In this document: piece by piece, positions 24,971 to 35,541 of the stretch
Layout of the letters: every line of letters begins with the position of its first letter
Numbering within the stretch: the first letter of the stretch is position 1
Assembly (NCBI GenBank): GCA_026994795.1
Contig: JALWQB010000236.1
Span: 1 to 37,010 of the forward strand
Length of the DNA stretch: 37,010 nt
From: Deltaproteobacteria bacterium
GTDB lineage: Bacteria; Desulfobacterota; Dissulfuribacteria; Dissulfuribacterales; Dissulfuribacteraceae
Direction: 5' to 3'
The notes under the pieces: model-generated
What the model saw: only the letters and a program-made list of their open reading frames with translations
Told to the model about the DNA's origin: nothing
Databases searched by the model: none
Program-made: the position numbers and the translations under genes

Positions 24971-25651
24971 CTACTCTTCTATGTTTTTTATTCTGCCCTT
25001 TTCTATGGTTATGACCCTTCTTTTAAGCCCTTCATATAGCCTTTCGTCATGGGTGGCGAATAATATAGTGGCGCCTCTGGAATTAAGATAGTCTAATATA
25101 TCCATAACCTCCATTGTAAAATCCGCATCTAAATTCCCTGTCGGCTCATCAGCAAGTATGATTGACGGCCTGTTTACTATCGCACGGGCGATTGCCACGC
25201 GTTGCTGCTCTCCTCCAGAGAGTTGCCTTGGATATTTATTAAGTTTATCCCTGAGCCCGAGCCCATCAATCGCCTGCTCTATCTTTGACCTTATTTGCTC
25301 CTTTCCATATCCTGCAACCTCTAAGGCAAGGGCAATATTGTCAAATACCGTTCTGTCATTAAGTAATTTAAAATCCTGAAATATTGTTCCAATACGCCTT
25401 CTGATTACTGGCAAGTGAGACGGTTTTATGGCGGATACAGAAAGACCGTCAAGCATAATGTCTCCTGAAGTGGGCATTTCAGCAAAGTATAACAGCCTTA
25501 ATATAGTCGTCTTTCCCGAGCCACTCGGGCCTGTAAGAAAACAGAACTCCCCCCTCTTCAGGGAAAAAGATATGTCATAAAGGGCAATGGTATCATCTGA
25601 ATATTTTTTGCATACTTTCTTTAATTCTATAACAGGCGGCTCATTTTTCAT
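24971..25651 (-). CDS. ftsE: Cell division ATP-binding protein FtsE
   Basis: This 226-residue ABC ATPase is the cytoplasmic partner of FtsX. It has Walker [10 protein letters not shown] (about 40-48), the Q-loop in [11 protein letters not shown], signature [14 protein letters not shown] (about 144-157), Walker [13 protein letters not shown], and the switch histidine in [30 protein letters not shown] is typical of the FtsE N-terminus. All catalytic residues are intact. A bacteriohemerythrin gene lies 33 bases upstream on the same strand and may be read with ftsEX. Confidence 0.96.
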   Translation of the reverse strand: MKNEPPVIELKKVCKKYSDDTIALYDISFSLKRGEFCFLTGPSGSGKTTILRLLYFAEMPTSGDIMLDGLSVSAIKPSHLPVIRRRIGTIFQDFKLLNDRTVFDNIALALEVAGYGKEQIRSKIEQAIDGLGLRDKLNKYPRQLSGGEQQRVAIARAIVNRPSIILADEPTGNLDADFTMEVMDILDYLNSRGATILFATHDERLYEGLKRRVITIEKGRIKNIEE

Positions 25652-25684
25652 AATAGTATAAGGAATCGGGAAAAATTTTTATTT

Positions 25685-26083
25685 TTACCCATTAATAAAT
25701 GACCTTATCTTGAGGTCTTCTTTTAATACATGATTTACAATCCATGTCTTTACAAGTTTAAAAAGCTCTATTGTTACGGCCTTCCCTTCTTTTAATTGAA
25801 GCAATAGTTTTTTTATCTCATTGATTAATTGGGCATGAAGCTTTTTATGCTTTTCTAAGTGAGGATAACCATATTTTTTCATAACCTCTTCCTCACTTTT
25901 AAAATGATACTTTGTATAATCAACCAGTTCTTTAAATATTGCCCCGACTTCTTGATCAATACGGCCTTCCTTTAAGGCGTTTTCCATCTTTTCAATAATG
26001 CCAAAGAGTTTTTTATGTTGATTATCTACCTCCGATACGCCTATCTCGTAATTTTTGTTCCATAACATTTCCCTAATCCCCAT
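25685..26083 (-). CDS. Bacteriohemerythrin
   Basis: This 132-residue four-helix protein binds a diiron centre. All seven ligands of the family are present: H23 (VDNQHKKLF), H60 and E64 (YHFKSEEE), H75 and H79 (YPHLEKHKKLH), and H118 with D123 (WIVNHVLKEDLK). Stand-alone bacteriohemerythrins bind O2 and are proposed to store, sense or scavenge it, and some are linked to microaerobic or anaerobic life. No fused sensor or signalling domain is present. A perfect 10-bp palindromic arm pair lies just upstream (26098-26123). Confidence 0.95.
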   Translation of the reverse strand: MGIREMLWNKNYEIGVSEVDNQHKKLFGIIEKMENALKEGRIDQEVGAIFKELVDYTKYHFKSEEEVMKKYGYPHLEKHKKLHAQLINEIKKLLLQLKEGKAVTIELFKLVKTWIVNHVLKEDLKIRSFING

Positions 26084-26097
26084 CCCTTATAATTTAT

Positions 26098-26123
26098 TTA
26101 ATCGCAAATAATATTGCGATTAA
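26098..26123. promoter_or_regulatory. Palindrome upstream of bacteriohemerythrin
   Basis: TTAATCGCAA (26098-26107) is followed after 6 bases by its exact complement TTGCGATTAA (26114-26123). It lies 14 bases upstream of the bacteriohemerythrin start codon. The size and symmetry suit a dimeric repressor or activator site, or a 5'-leader hairpin that affects translation. It does not match the FNR consensus. I do not recognise the regulator. Confidence 0.45.
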
Positions 26124-26174
26124 TGGTAGCAATGATAGATAAATTAGAGAGCCTGCATAATAATATTATTATTC

Positions 26175-26206
26175 ATAGATTAATAGCTTTTTATTGATTA
26201 ATCTAT
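26175..26206 (-). terminator. AT-rich hairpin at the end of pepA
   Basis: ATAGATTAAT (26175-26184) and ATTAATCTAT (26197-26206) pair perfectly over 10 bp around a 12-base loop and include the pepA stop codon. A second AT palindrome, ATAATAATATTATTAT (26157-26172), follows on the pepA sense strand. These could end transcription of pepA before the bacteriohemerythrin gene. With no G/C-rich stem the termination role is only possible. Confidence 0.35.
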
Positions 26207-27652
26207 TAACCTTCGGGCAAGCTCTATAAGGGTCTTTATCCCAAATCCCTTTGACCCCTTTCCCAGATGACCAAGGGGCTCTTCTTTAACCCCTGGCCCT
26301 GCTATATCTGCATGGACCCATGCTACATCGTCTGGCACAAAGCGCTTTAAGAACAGGGCGCCGGTTATTGCCCCGCCCCATCTTTTGCCTGCATTTTTCG
26401 TATCAGCTATGTCAGATTTCAATTTTTCAGTATAGGGCATATGTAAAGGAAGCTCCCAAAATAGCTCGCCGACACCCTCGCCAGATGATTTAATACTGGA
26501 TATAAGGTCATCATCCTGTCCCATAAGGCCAGCTATATCATCTCCAAGGGCAACTACGCATGCGCCAGTCAGGGTCGCCATGTCTATGAGCCAGTCAGGG
26601 TCTTTTTCAAGGGCAAGGTCAAGCGCATCTGCCAGAATAAGCCTTCCCTCTGCATCAGTGTTATCTACTTCAACGCTCTTTCCATTTCGCATAACTATAA
26701 TATCAGTTGTTTTATAGGCAGTAGATGATATAGCGTTTTCGCAAAGAGGCGCAATTACAGTAACCCTTATTGGAATGCCTATCTCGCATATCGCACAAGC
26801 GGCGCAAAAGCAGGCAGCAGCCCCTGCCATGTCAAACTTCATACCAATTTGCGCCTCTGAAGGCTTCAGGCAATAGCCCCCTGTATCAAAGGTGACCCCC
26901 TTTCCCACAAGGACAAGGTGTTTTTTAGCGCCTTTTGGCCTATATTCACCAATTACAAGACGGGGAGGGTAGTTGCTGCCGCTGCCGACTGCAAGCAGCC
27001 CATTCATCTTTTCACGCCTTATCCGTTTTTCATCCCATACAGTAACCTTTAGACCTGCCTTTTTGCCCAGTTCCTGAAATTTTTTTGAGAGCGAATGAGG
27101 ATTTATGGCGACTGGAGGGGCATTTAAAAGGTCACGGGCAGCATTGACCCAGTGAAATCCCTTTTGCGCATTGGCTATAGCCTCTTTTTCTTCTTTATTT
27201 AATTTTTTGTCATAAATACAGACTATAGAGGGTAGCTCGGGCTTTTTTGAGAGGTAGTCATCATATCTGTATCCCCCCAATATCGCGCCTTCAGCTATGG
27301 ATTTTATCCACTGAGGCTCCCTTTCAGGCGCTATAAGTACAACTATGCGTTTAATATCTTCATCCTTAGAAATATCAATATGCTTTGATATAACCTCCTT
27401 AATGGCCTCATGAGGTGAAGAATGCTTTTTGTCCAATCTGCATGCCCTTACCATGCAGTTCTTTTTATCATATAGGCTTCCTCTAAACAAAGTAGTTGAC
27501 CCGCCTGGCTCTTTTGGCGCTATGATATCAATCTTTTCTAAGGGCTTAGAGTCTAAAAATAGCCTTTCCTTATCATTTATAAAGATTAGAAGGATTAAGT
27601 CGTTCTCCTGAGGCTCAAACTTGTCATTTAATATAAATTTGGGGTAGTTCAT
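26198..27652 (-). CDS. pepA: Leucyl aminopeptidase (M17 family, PepA)
   Basis: This cytosolic hexameric metallo-aminopeptidase removes N-terminal residues from peptides. The 484-residue protein has the M17 active site: K251 and D256 in VGKGVTFDTGG, K263 (CLKPS), D274 (MKFDMAGAA), then NTDAEGRL (331-338), with D333 and E335 as metal ligands and R337 as the catalytic arginine. The N-terminal macro-like domain (about 1-165) diverges more, as usual. ATG 27652 is preceded by AAGGAG. E. coli PepA also binds DNA in Xer recombination and carAB control; nothing here shows that such a role applies. The gene is the upstream end of the long minus-strand run. Confidence 0.95.
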   Translation of the reverse strand: MNYPKFILNDKFEPQENDLILLIFINDKERLFLDSKPLEKIDIIAPKEPGGSTTLFRGSLYDKKNCMVRACRLDKKHSSPHEAIKEVISKHIDISKDEDIKRIVVLIAPEREPQWIKSIAEGAILGGYRYDDYLSKKPELPSIVCIYDKKLNKEEKEAIANAQKGFHWVNAARDLLNAPPVAINPHSLSKKFQELGKKAGLKVTVWDEKRIRREKMNGLLAVGSGSNYPPRLVIGEYRPKGAKKHLVLVGKGVTFDTGGYCLKPSEAQIGMKFDMAGAAACFCAACAICEIGIPIRVTVIAPLCENAISSTAYKTTDIIVMRNGKSVEVDNTDAEGRLILADALDLALEKDPDWLIDMATLTGACVVALGDDIAGLMGQDDDLISSIKSSGEGVGELFWELPLHMPYTEKLKSDIADTKNAGKRWGGAITGALFLKRFVPDDVAWVHADIAGPGVKEEPLGHLGKGSKGFGIKTLIELARRLID

Positions 27653-27675
27653 TATATTGCTCCTTAAATAAAATG

Positions 27676-27807
27676 CTAAAATTTTATATATGAATGATAA
27701 ATTAACTTATAAGGGGATAAAAATAAACAAGTTTCGCTATCAGCAAAACAGTGAGGAGTAAAATTCATTTTTGTCCCCTTTTGCCTTATAGGATCTAAAA
27801 TTTTATA
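27676..27807. repeat. CTAAAATTTTATA direct repeats flanking an inverted repeat
   Basis: The 13-mer CTAAAATTTTATA occurs at 27676-27688 and again at 27795-27807. Between them AAGGGGATAAAAAT (27711-27724) and ATTTTTGTCCCCTT (27767-27780) form a 14-bp inverted repeat with one mismatch that would be a G-U pair in RNA. The layout resembles a small MITE-like insertion with flanking duplication, but the ends are not sharply defined. The core TAAAATTTT is also part of repeat copies A and B. Confidence 0.5.
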
Positions 27808-27969
27808 CGAATATATTAGTTTAAAGACATTATCATTTCAAGGCTTATTATATAGTTGGAACGATTCCTAAAGGGCATATCATTTTTATGGAAATAATTA
27901 TGCCGTTTATACGGGACCGGAGTTAAAATTTTCAGTAGGGGCACGGTAGGGGCGCGTTGCAACGCGCCC
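27808..27969. repeat. Dispersed palindromic intergenic repeat, copy B
   Basis: This copy shares blocks with positions 1-150. aatatattagtttaaagaca resembles 85-105; cgattcctaaagggcatatc is the reverse complement of the copy A block near 117-138; ccggagttaaaattttcag matches 14-32. A 20-bp perfect palindrome, GGGCGCGTTG plus complement (27950-27969), corresponds to the 28-bp palindrome of copy A. Relative to copy A the blocks are circularly permuted and one is inverted. Just before the palindrome, gtaggggcac is partly duplicated (27935-27953). Confidence 0.7.
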
Positions 27970-28053
27970 TTTGCCCCATTGCAGCCAGCCTCTTTGCCCC
28001 TTTTGCCGTGCAGGATTTAGGAGTAATTTTCATGGCAATTGTTACATATTGCA

Positions 28054-28102
28054 TATAACAAAAATGTAATATTTGGTTCTATTATTTTTCGTTTTTGTTA
28101 TA
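28054..28102. promoter_or_regulatory. Inverted repeat upstream of the amt promoter
   Basis: TATAACAAAAATG (28054-28066) and CGTTTTTGTTATA (28090-28102) pair at 12 of 13 positions. Related short words occur close by: ttgttaca at 28039 and again near 28116. They lie about 150-220 bp upstream of the sigma54-type promoter, where enhancer-binding proteins often bind. The sequence does not match the NtrC consensus, so the binder is unknown and a role is only inferred. Confidence 0.35.
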
Positions 28103-28255
28103 TTTTGTTGTGAGATTGTTACAAAATTATAGTAGGCAATATATCAAATTTATATAATTTCAGCTTAAACATAAATCCGCCAGACAACTATAACCTGCTT
28201 TAATATAAGTAAAATAGAAATTAATCAAACTTGCCCCCGCTTTTTTTACAAAACA

Positions 28256-28270
28256 TGGCATGGAATCTGC
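28256..28270 (+). promoter_or_regulatory. Sigma54 (RpoN)-type -24/-12 promoter for amt-glnB-glnD-glnA
   Basis: TGGCATG, four bases, then CTGC gives GG (28257-28258) and GC (28269-28270) with exactly 10 bases between. The match to the consensus TGGCACG-N4-TTGC is 9 of 11 fixed positions. The predicted start is about 28281, leaving a ~100-base leader before the amt ATG. Nitrogen-limitation control of amt-glnB operons through sigma54 and an NtrC-type activator is known in many proteobacteria. I do not see a clear NtrC site. Confidence 0.7.
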
Positions 28271-28379
28271 CTGACTTTCGTAGCCTTTTTATTTAGCGGG
28301 AGTTATTTTTAGTTTCTGCAATTTTGTATTCTTAAAATTAGCGGTTTAAATTAGAAGTTAGAAGGAGGTATTTTTTAAG

Positions 28380-29609
28380 ATGGGGGCAATAAATTCTGGA
28401 GACACTGCATTTATTCTTGTATGCGCGGCATTGGTTTTTTTAATGACGCCCGCCCTTGGGCTTTTTTATGCGGGCATGGTAAGGGGCAAAAATGCCCTTG
28501 GCACAATTATGCAGAGCCTTTTCATGGCCTCAATAGTTGGCGTTGAATGGGTCATTATTGGTTATTCAATGTCATTTGGCCCTGATGTGAATGGCTTTGT
28601 CGGCGACCTCTCATGGCTTGGCCTTAAAGGGATTGGCCTTTCTCCAAGCCCTGACTATGCATCTACAATACCGCACATAGCCTTTATGCTCTATCAATGT
28701 ATGTTTGCAATCATTACGCCTGCCCTTATTACAGGGGCCTTTGCTGAGAGGGTGCGCTTTGCCCCTTTTGTGGTGTTTAGCCTTCTGTGGGCAATATTTG
28801 TATATAATCCCGTATGTCACTGGATATGGGGAAAGGGAGGCTGGCTTGCTGAAAGGGGGGTGCTTGACTTTGCCGGAGGTCTTGTCGTGCATCTTACCTG
28901 CGGCGTAGCCGCCCTTGCCGCTGCAATAATAACTGGAAAGAGAAAAGGGTATGGCAGGCAGAGCTTTTTGCCTCATAATCTTCCAATGACACTCCTTGGC
29001 ACAGGTCTTTTATGGTTTGGCTGGTTTGGCTTTAATGGAGGAAGCGCCCTGAGCGCCAATGGCATTGCTGCATCAGCGGCTACAGCAACCCATATTGCCG
29101 GGCTTGTGGCAATGGCGACATGGATTATAGTAGAGTGGGCACACAGGGGAAAGCCCACGACCCTTGGCGCTGCATCAGGCGCAATTGCAGGTCTTGCGAC
29201 AATCACGCCAGGGGCAGGCTTTGTCAGCCCAATGGCAGCGATTATAATTGGCATAATGGCGGGGGTGATATGTTATGGCGCAGTATTGATGAAATCAAGG
29301 CTTGGATATGATGACAGCCTTGATGTTGTCGGCATCCACGGCGTCGGCGGCCTTATCGGAACAGTTGCCCTCGGGCTCTTTGCTTCAAAGGCAATAAATC
29401 CTGATGGGGTAAACGGCCTGTTTTATGGAAACCCGCAATTCCTTACCACGCAATTATTTGGTATATGTGCAGTTGGGGTATATACTCTTGTCGTATCATG
29501 GATTATACTGAAGTTTGTAGATGCCGCAATGGGACTTAGGCTGACCCCTGAGGCAGAGACTGAGGGCATTGACCTCAGCGAGCATAGCGAGACTGCCTAT
29601 GCAGGTTAG
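28380..29609 (+). CDS. amt: Ammonium transporter Amt
   Basis: This is a trimeric inner-membrane channel for ammonium with about eleven transmembrane helices. The 409-residue protein lacks an obvious cleaved signal. Family marks are FLMTPALGLFYAGMVRGKN (about 21-39), the FAGGLVVHLTCGVAAL segment with the first of the twin pore histidines, LWFGWFGFNGGSAL, and DVVGIHGVGGLIGTVALGLF with the second histidine. The start follows GAAGGAGG. glnB lies 30 bases downstream; PII proteins of the GlnK type plug Amt when nitrogen is sufficient, so the pair is functional. The upstream sigma54-type promoter suggests induction in nitrogen limitation. Confidence 0.97.
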   Translation: MGAINSGDTAFILVCAALVFLMTPALGLFYAGMVRGKNALGTIMQSLFMASIVGVEWVIIGYSMSFGPDVNGFVGDLSWLGLKGIGLSPSPDYASTIPHIAFMLYQCMFAIITPALITGAFAERVRFAPFVVFSLLWAIFVYNPVCHWIWGKGGWLAERGVLDFAGGLVVHLTCGVAALAAAIITGKRKGYGRQSFLPHNLPMTLLGTGLLWFGWFGFNGGSALSANGIAASAATATHIAGLVAMATWIIVEWAHRGKPTTLGAASGAIAGLATITPGAGFVSPMAAIIIGIMAGVICYGAVLMKSRLGYDDSLDVVGIHGVGGLIGTVALGLFASKAINPDGVNGLFYGNPQFLTTQLFGICAVGVYTLVVSWIILKFVDAAMGLRLTPEAETEGIDLSEHSETAYAG

Positions 29610-29624
29610 CTAACGGTTACTTAA

Positions 29625-32613
<2,989 letters not shown>

Positions 32614-32669
32614 ATAACTATAAATTTATTACATTAATATTACATTATAAATAAAAAGGAGGATTTTTT

Positions 32670-34082
32670 ATGACACCAAAAGATGTGCTTGAACTTGCAA
32701 AGGAAAAAGGCGTCAAGGTAGTTGACATCAGGTTCCTTGACTTTCCCGGGGTATGGCAGCATTTTTCAGTGCCCATAAGCGAGCTTGATGAGGGGAGCTT
32801 TGAAGATGGCTTTGGCTTTGACGGCTCAAGCATAAGGGGCTGGCAGCCAATAAATGCAAGCGATATGCTGGTTGTGCCCGATGCCGCCACCGCACAGATT
32901 GACCCATTCTTTGAAGAGCCAACCCTTGTCTTAATCGGTAACATTGTTGACCCAGTAACCCGTGAGCCATACAGCCGCGACCCGAGAAATATCGCAAAAA
33001 AGGCTGAGGCATACTTGAAGAGCACTGGCATTGGGGATGTGGCGTATTTCGGCCCAGAGGCGGAGTTCTTTATATTTGACGATATCCGCTATGAGAATCA
33101 GCCCAATGGCTGTTTTTATCAGGTAGATTCTGTTGAAGGCATCTGGAATACTGGAAGAGACGAGTGCCCAAACCTTGGATATAAGCCCAGACACAAAGAG
33201 GGATATTTCCCAGTGCCGCCAACTGATAAGTTTCAGGATATGAGGACAGAGATGCTCCTTACCCTTGAGTCTCTCGGCATTGATGTTGAGTGTCAGCACC
33301 ATGAGGTTGCAACCGCCGGTCAGGCAGAGATTGACATGCGCTTTAAGCCCCTTGTCCAGATGGGTGATCAGCTTATGTGGTTTAAGTATATATTAAAGAA
33401 TGTGGCATATAAATATGGGCGCACAGTAACATTTATGCCAAAGCCCATCTTTGGAGACAATGGCACTGGAATGCATACCCATATAAGCATCTGGAAGGGA
33501 GATACCCCGGTGTTTGCAGGAGATAAGTATGCAGGGATATCCGATGTCGCCCTTTATGCGATAGGCGGCATATTAAAACACTGCCGCGCCCTCTGCGCCT
33601 TTACCAATCCTTCAACAAACTCATATAAGAGGCTTGTGCCGGGCTTTGAGGCACCTGTAAATCTGGCGTATTCAAGCAGGAACAGAAGCGCTGCCGTGAG
33701 AATACCTATGTATTCAGATTCTCCAAAGGCAAAGAGGATAGAGTTCAGGACGCCTGACCCATCCTGTAACGGCTACCTTGCTTTTTCCGCAATGCTGATG
33801 GCAGTGCTTGACGGCATTGAAAACAAGATTGACCCTGGTGAGCCGCTTGATAAGAATATATATGACCTGCCTCCAGAAGAGCTTGCCAATATTCCGTCCG
33901 CACCCGGATCGCTTGACGAGGCAATTAACGCCCTTAAAGATGACCATGAATTCCTATTAAAGGGCGATGTCTTTACTCAGGATGCAATTGATATGTGGAT
34001 AGACTATAAGGTAGAAAATGAGATAAATCCTGTAAAGCTCCGTCCTCATCCTTATGAGTTCTTCCTATATTATGACATTTAA
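32670..34082 (+). CDS. glnA: Glutamine synthetase type I (GlnA)
   Basis: This enzyme condenses ammonia and glutamate to glutamine with ATP; type I forms a dodecamer. The 470-residue protein shows [15 protein letters not shown] (about 44-58), the metal-binding [30 protein letters not shown], and [18 protein letters not shown] carries Tyr398, equivalent to the adenylylated tyrosine of GSI-beta enzymes, so control by GlnE-type adenylylation is plausible; glnE is not in the window. AAAGGAGG precedes the ATG. It closes the nitrogen operon ahead of a strong terminator. The AT-rich 56-base gap after glnD has ATTACATTA-like repeats and could hold an additional promoter. Confidence 0.98.
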   Translation: MTPKDVLELAKEKGVKVVDIRFLDFPGVWQHFSVPISELDEGSFEDGFGFDGSSIRGWQPINASDMLVVPDAATAQIDPFFEEPTLVLIGNIVDPVTREPYSRDPRNIAKKAEAYLKSTGIGDVAYFGPEAEFFIFDDIRYENQPNGCFYQVDSVEGIWNTGRDECPNLGYKPRHKEGYFPVPPTDKFQDMRTEMLLTLESLGIDVECQHHEVATAGQAEIDMRFKPLVQMGDQLMWFKYILKNVAYKYGRTVTFMPKPIFGDNGTGMHTHISIWKGDTPVFAGDKYAGISDVALYAIGGILKHCRALCAFTNPSTNSYKRLVPGFEAPVNLAYSSRNRSAAVRIPMYSDSPKAKRIEFRTPDPSCNGYLAFSAMLMAVLDGIENKIDPGEPLDKNIYDLPPEELANIPSAPGSLDEAINALKDDHEFLLKGDVFTQDAIDMWIDYKVENEINPVKLRPHPYEFFLYYDI

Positions 34083-34150
34083 TCAAGTGCTTAGATGTAA
34101 TTATTAATCAATTAATTAAATATTGAAATTGATTACCTTTTGATTGCTTG

Positions 34151-34180
34151 AGCCCCCTTGTATAAGGGGGCTTTTATTTT
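34151..34180 (+). terminator. Rho-independent terminator after glnA
   Basis: AGCCCCCTT (34151-34159), loop GTAT, and AAGGGGGCT (34164-34172) form a perfect 9-bp G/C-rich stem followed by TTTATTTT. It lies about 70 bases after the glnA stop and ends the amt-glnB-glnD-glnA transcript. Confidence 0.93.
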
Positions 34181-34230
34181 ATGCCTAAATCATGCACGGC
34201 AACAGTGGGCTAACAAAAGGGTGCATACTC

Positions 34231-34260
34231 TTGACAGGGATAAGATGATGGTCTTAATAT
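34231..34260 (+). promoter_or_regulatory. Sigma70-type promoter for the small ORF at 34366
   Basis: TTGACA (34231-34236) and TAATAT (34255-34260) are separated by 18 bases. The predicted start is near 34267, about 100 bases before the ORF. It lies just downstream of the glnA terminator, which supports an independent transcription unit. Confidence 0.65.
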
Positions 34261-34277
34261 AATTTCAGACTGAAAGG

Positions 34278-34303
34278 GGATGTGAAACAAAAAATTTACA
34301 TCC
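34278..34303 (+). other. Hairpin in the leader of the small ORF
   Basis: GGATGTGAA (34278-34286) and TTTACATCC (34295-34303) pair over 9 bp (one G-U) around an 8-base A-rich loop, ACAAAAAA. It lies in the predicted transcript leader, 63 bases before the start codon. It might be an mRNA stability or translation-control hairpin, or an operator for an autoregulated gene. Confidence 0.4.
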
Positions 34304-34365
34304 GCTGGATTGATTGCTAAAAAGCAGAACCTTATCATCTCATCTAAAGCAAGAAAGGAGGGAAT

Positions 34366-34587
34366 ATGCGTAAACAGCGAATTGAATATGACTCGCCTGT
34401 TGACGCCCTTGTTGCTATAGCTAAACGCCTCAGTGTCAATGAAACTCGTTATCAAATAACATCCGAAGAGTTTTTTGATAATTTTAGGAAGGGACTATTG
34501 GAAGATTCCGAGGCATTTGTGGAATGGGCCAACGATTATCAACATTATGTGGCGCTCAGTTTTTCCCCACCACAAGCATATATCTGA
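34366..34587 (+). CDS. Small acidic protein of unknown function, possible antitoxin-like, possibly frameshifted
   Basis: This 73-residue soluble protein starts MRKQRIEYDSPVDALVAIAKRLS and continues with SSEEFFD-like SEEFFDNFRKG and the C-terminal segment FVEWANDYQHYVAL. The ribosome binding site is excellent (AAAGGAGGGAATATG). I recall similar short proteins with the EEFF...FVEWANDYQHY pattern as uncharacterised, sometimes toxin-antitoxin-associated genes, but I cannot name the family with certainty. The expected end is near HYVAL. Translation then runs through SFSPPQAYI, while another frame continues with a helical segment (HISDKVIDTIKPSILQIIEEVKEYLQK) to 34660. A single-base shift in the T/C-rich run near 34560-34570 would join the two. 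No recognisable toxin partner is adjacent. Confidence 0.6.
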   Translation: MRKQRIEYDSPVDALVAIAKRLSVNETRYQITSEEFFDNFRKGLLEDSEAFVEWANDYQHYVALSFSPPQAYI

Positions 34588-34761
34588 CAAGGTGATTGAT
34601 ACTATTAAGCCTTCAATTCTGCAAATAATTGAGGAAGTAAAGGAGTATCTTCAGAAATAACAACCTTAAAAATGACCTAAGGAAGGAAAAGATAAGAGGA
34701 AAAGAAGCAACGCTCATAACTAAACATTATAAGTTTATTATATTTTATAGAGGAGGTTATA

Positions 34762-35541
34762 ATGGGAAAGGAAGTGGAGACTGTCCTTGATACATCGCGG
34801 GAGCTTCGGGGAAATGATAAGTTTTGTTTTTCATGCGTCCCTGAAAAGGAGTGTTTTACTCAATGTTGTTATGATCTTACCTTAATACTCATGCCGTATG
34901 ACATATTAAGATTAAAAAATGCCCTGTCTATGACATCAAAGGAGTTCCTTGATACCTATACAACCGTGCATGTAGGCCCTGAGAGCGGCATCCCGATTGT
35001 TACAGTCAAGATGGAGCCGCCTTATTTAAAGTGTCCTTTTTTAGAAGAGGGCAGGGGATGCAGGGTGTATGATGACCGACCCGGTGCGTGCAGGACATAC
35101 CCGCTAGCAAGGATTAACTATCGGGTTGGAGACAAAGATAATGAGATGGATGAATATTACTATATTGTTAGAGAATCAGACTGTAAGGGATTTAAAGGCG
35201 GTAAAGAGCGGAGCGTATCTGAGTGGATAGAGCATGAGGGATTAAGGCCGTATAATGAGATGAATGATATATTTAACAGGCTGTTTCATATAAAAAAGAC
35301 GGCTAACATCGGGCAACTGAATGCAGATCAGATAGAGATATTTTATATGGGTTGTTATGACATTGATGGGTTTAGAGAATATTTTTTAAATGGTCCTAAC
35401 CTTGATAGATATATGGAGGATGAAGAGGTCATCGCCAAGATTAAAAACGATGAATTCGCCCTCCTAAAATATGCTATAAACTGGGTTGAGAAAAAACTCT
35501 TTACAGGAGGAAGCTGTATTGCCTGCGGACTCCCTTCCTGA
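34762..35541 (+). CDS. YkgJ-family cysteine cluster protein
   Basis: This 259-residue protein has the YkgJ/UPF0153 cysteine pattern: C22, C25, C31, C35 and C36 (FCFSCVPEKECFTQCC), C91 (KCPFLEEGRGC with C100), C110 (RPGACRTYPL) and C141 (SDCKGF). It is thought to bind a metal or Fe-S cluster; the biochemical role is not established. Two more cysteines at the C-terminus (SCIACGLPS) are encoded where the gene overlaps the start of RNase HI. ATG 34762 follows AGAGGAGG. The 23-base overlap with rnhA implies co-transcription and probably coupled translation. No catalytic residues of a known enzyme are evident. Confidence 0.85.
   Translation: MGKEVETVLDTSRELRGNDKFCFSCVPEKECFTQCCYDLTLILMPYDILRLKNALSMTSKEFLDTYTTVHVGPESGIPIVTVKMEPPYLKCPFLEEGRGCRVYDDRPGACRTYPLARINYRVGDKDNEMDEYYYIVRESDCKGFKGGKERSVSEWIEHEGLRPYNEMNDIFNRLFHIKKTANIGQLNADQIEIFYMGCYDIDGFREYFLNGPNLDRYMEDEEVIAKIKNDEFALLKYAINWVEKKLFTGGSCIACGLPS

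Larger units (their letters stand above)
27653..28379. other. 727-bp noncoding intergenic region between pepA and amt
   Basis: No plausible gene is seen on either strand. From left to right it holds the pepA leader, direct repeats flanking an inverted repeat (27676-27807), repeat copy B (27808-27969), an AT-rich stretch with an inverted repeat (28054-28102), and a sigma54-type promoter (28256-28270) serving amt. pepA and amt are divergently transcribed from this region. It is the longest gene-free segment of the window. Confidence 0.8.

Noticed and set aside
27653-28379. CRISPR array in the repeat-rich gap
   Set aside because: The repeats are few, palindromic and irregularly spaced. No unit is repeated three or more times with spacers, and no cas genes are present.
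28973-29254. Minus-strand open frame inside amt
   Set aside because: It is an alanine/proline-rich shadow of the amt coding strand without family similarity.
35486-35518. ATG at 35486 as start of rnhA
   Set aside because: It lacks a ribosome binding site, and the added residues overlap ykgJ coding and are unlike the RNase HI N-terminus.
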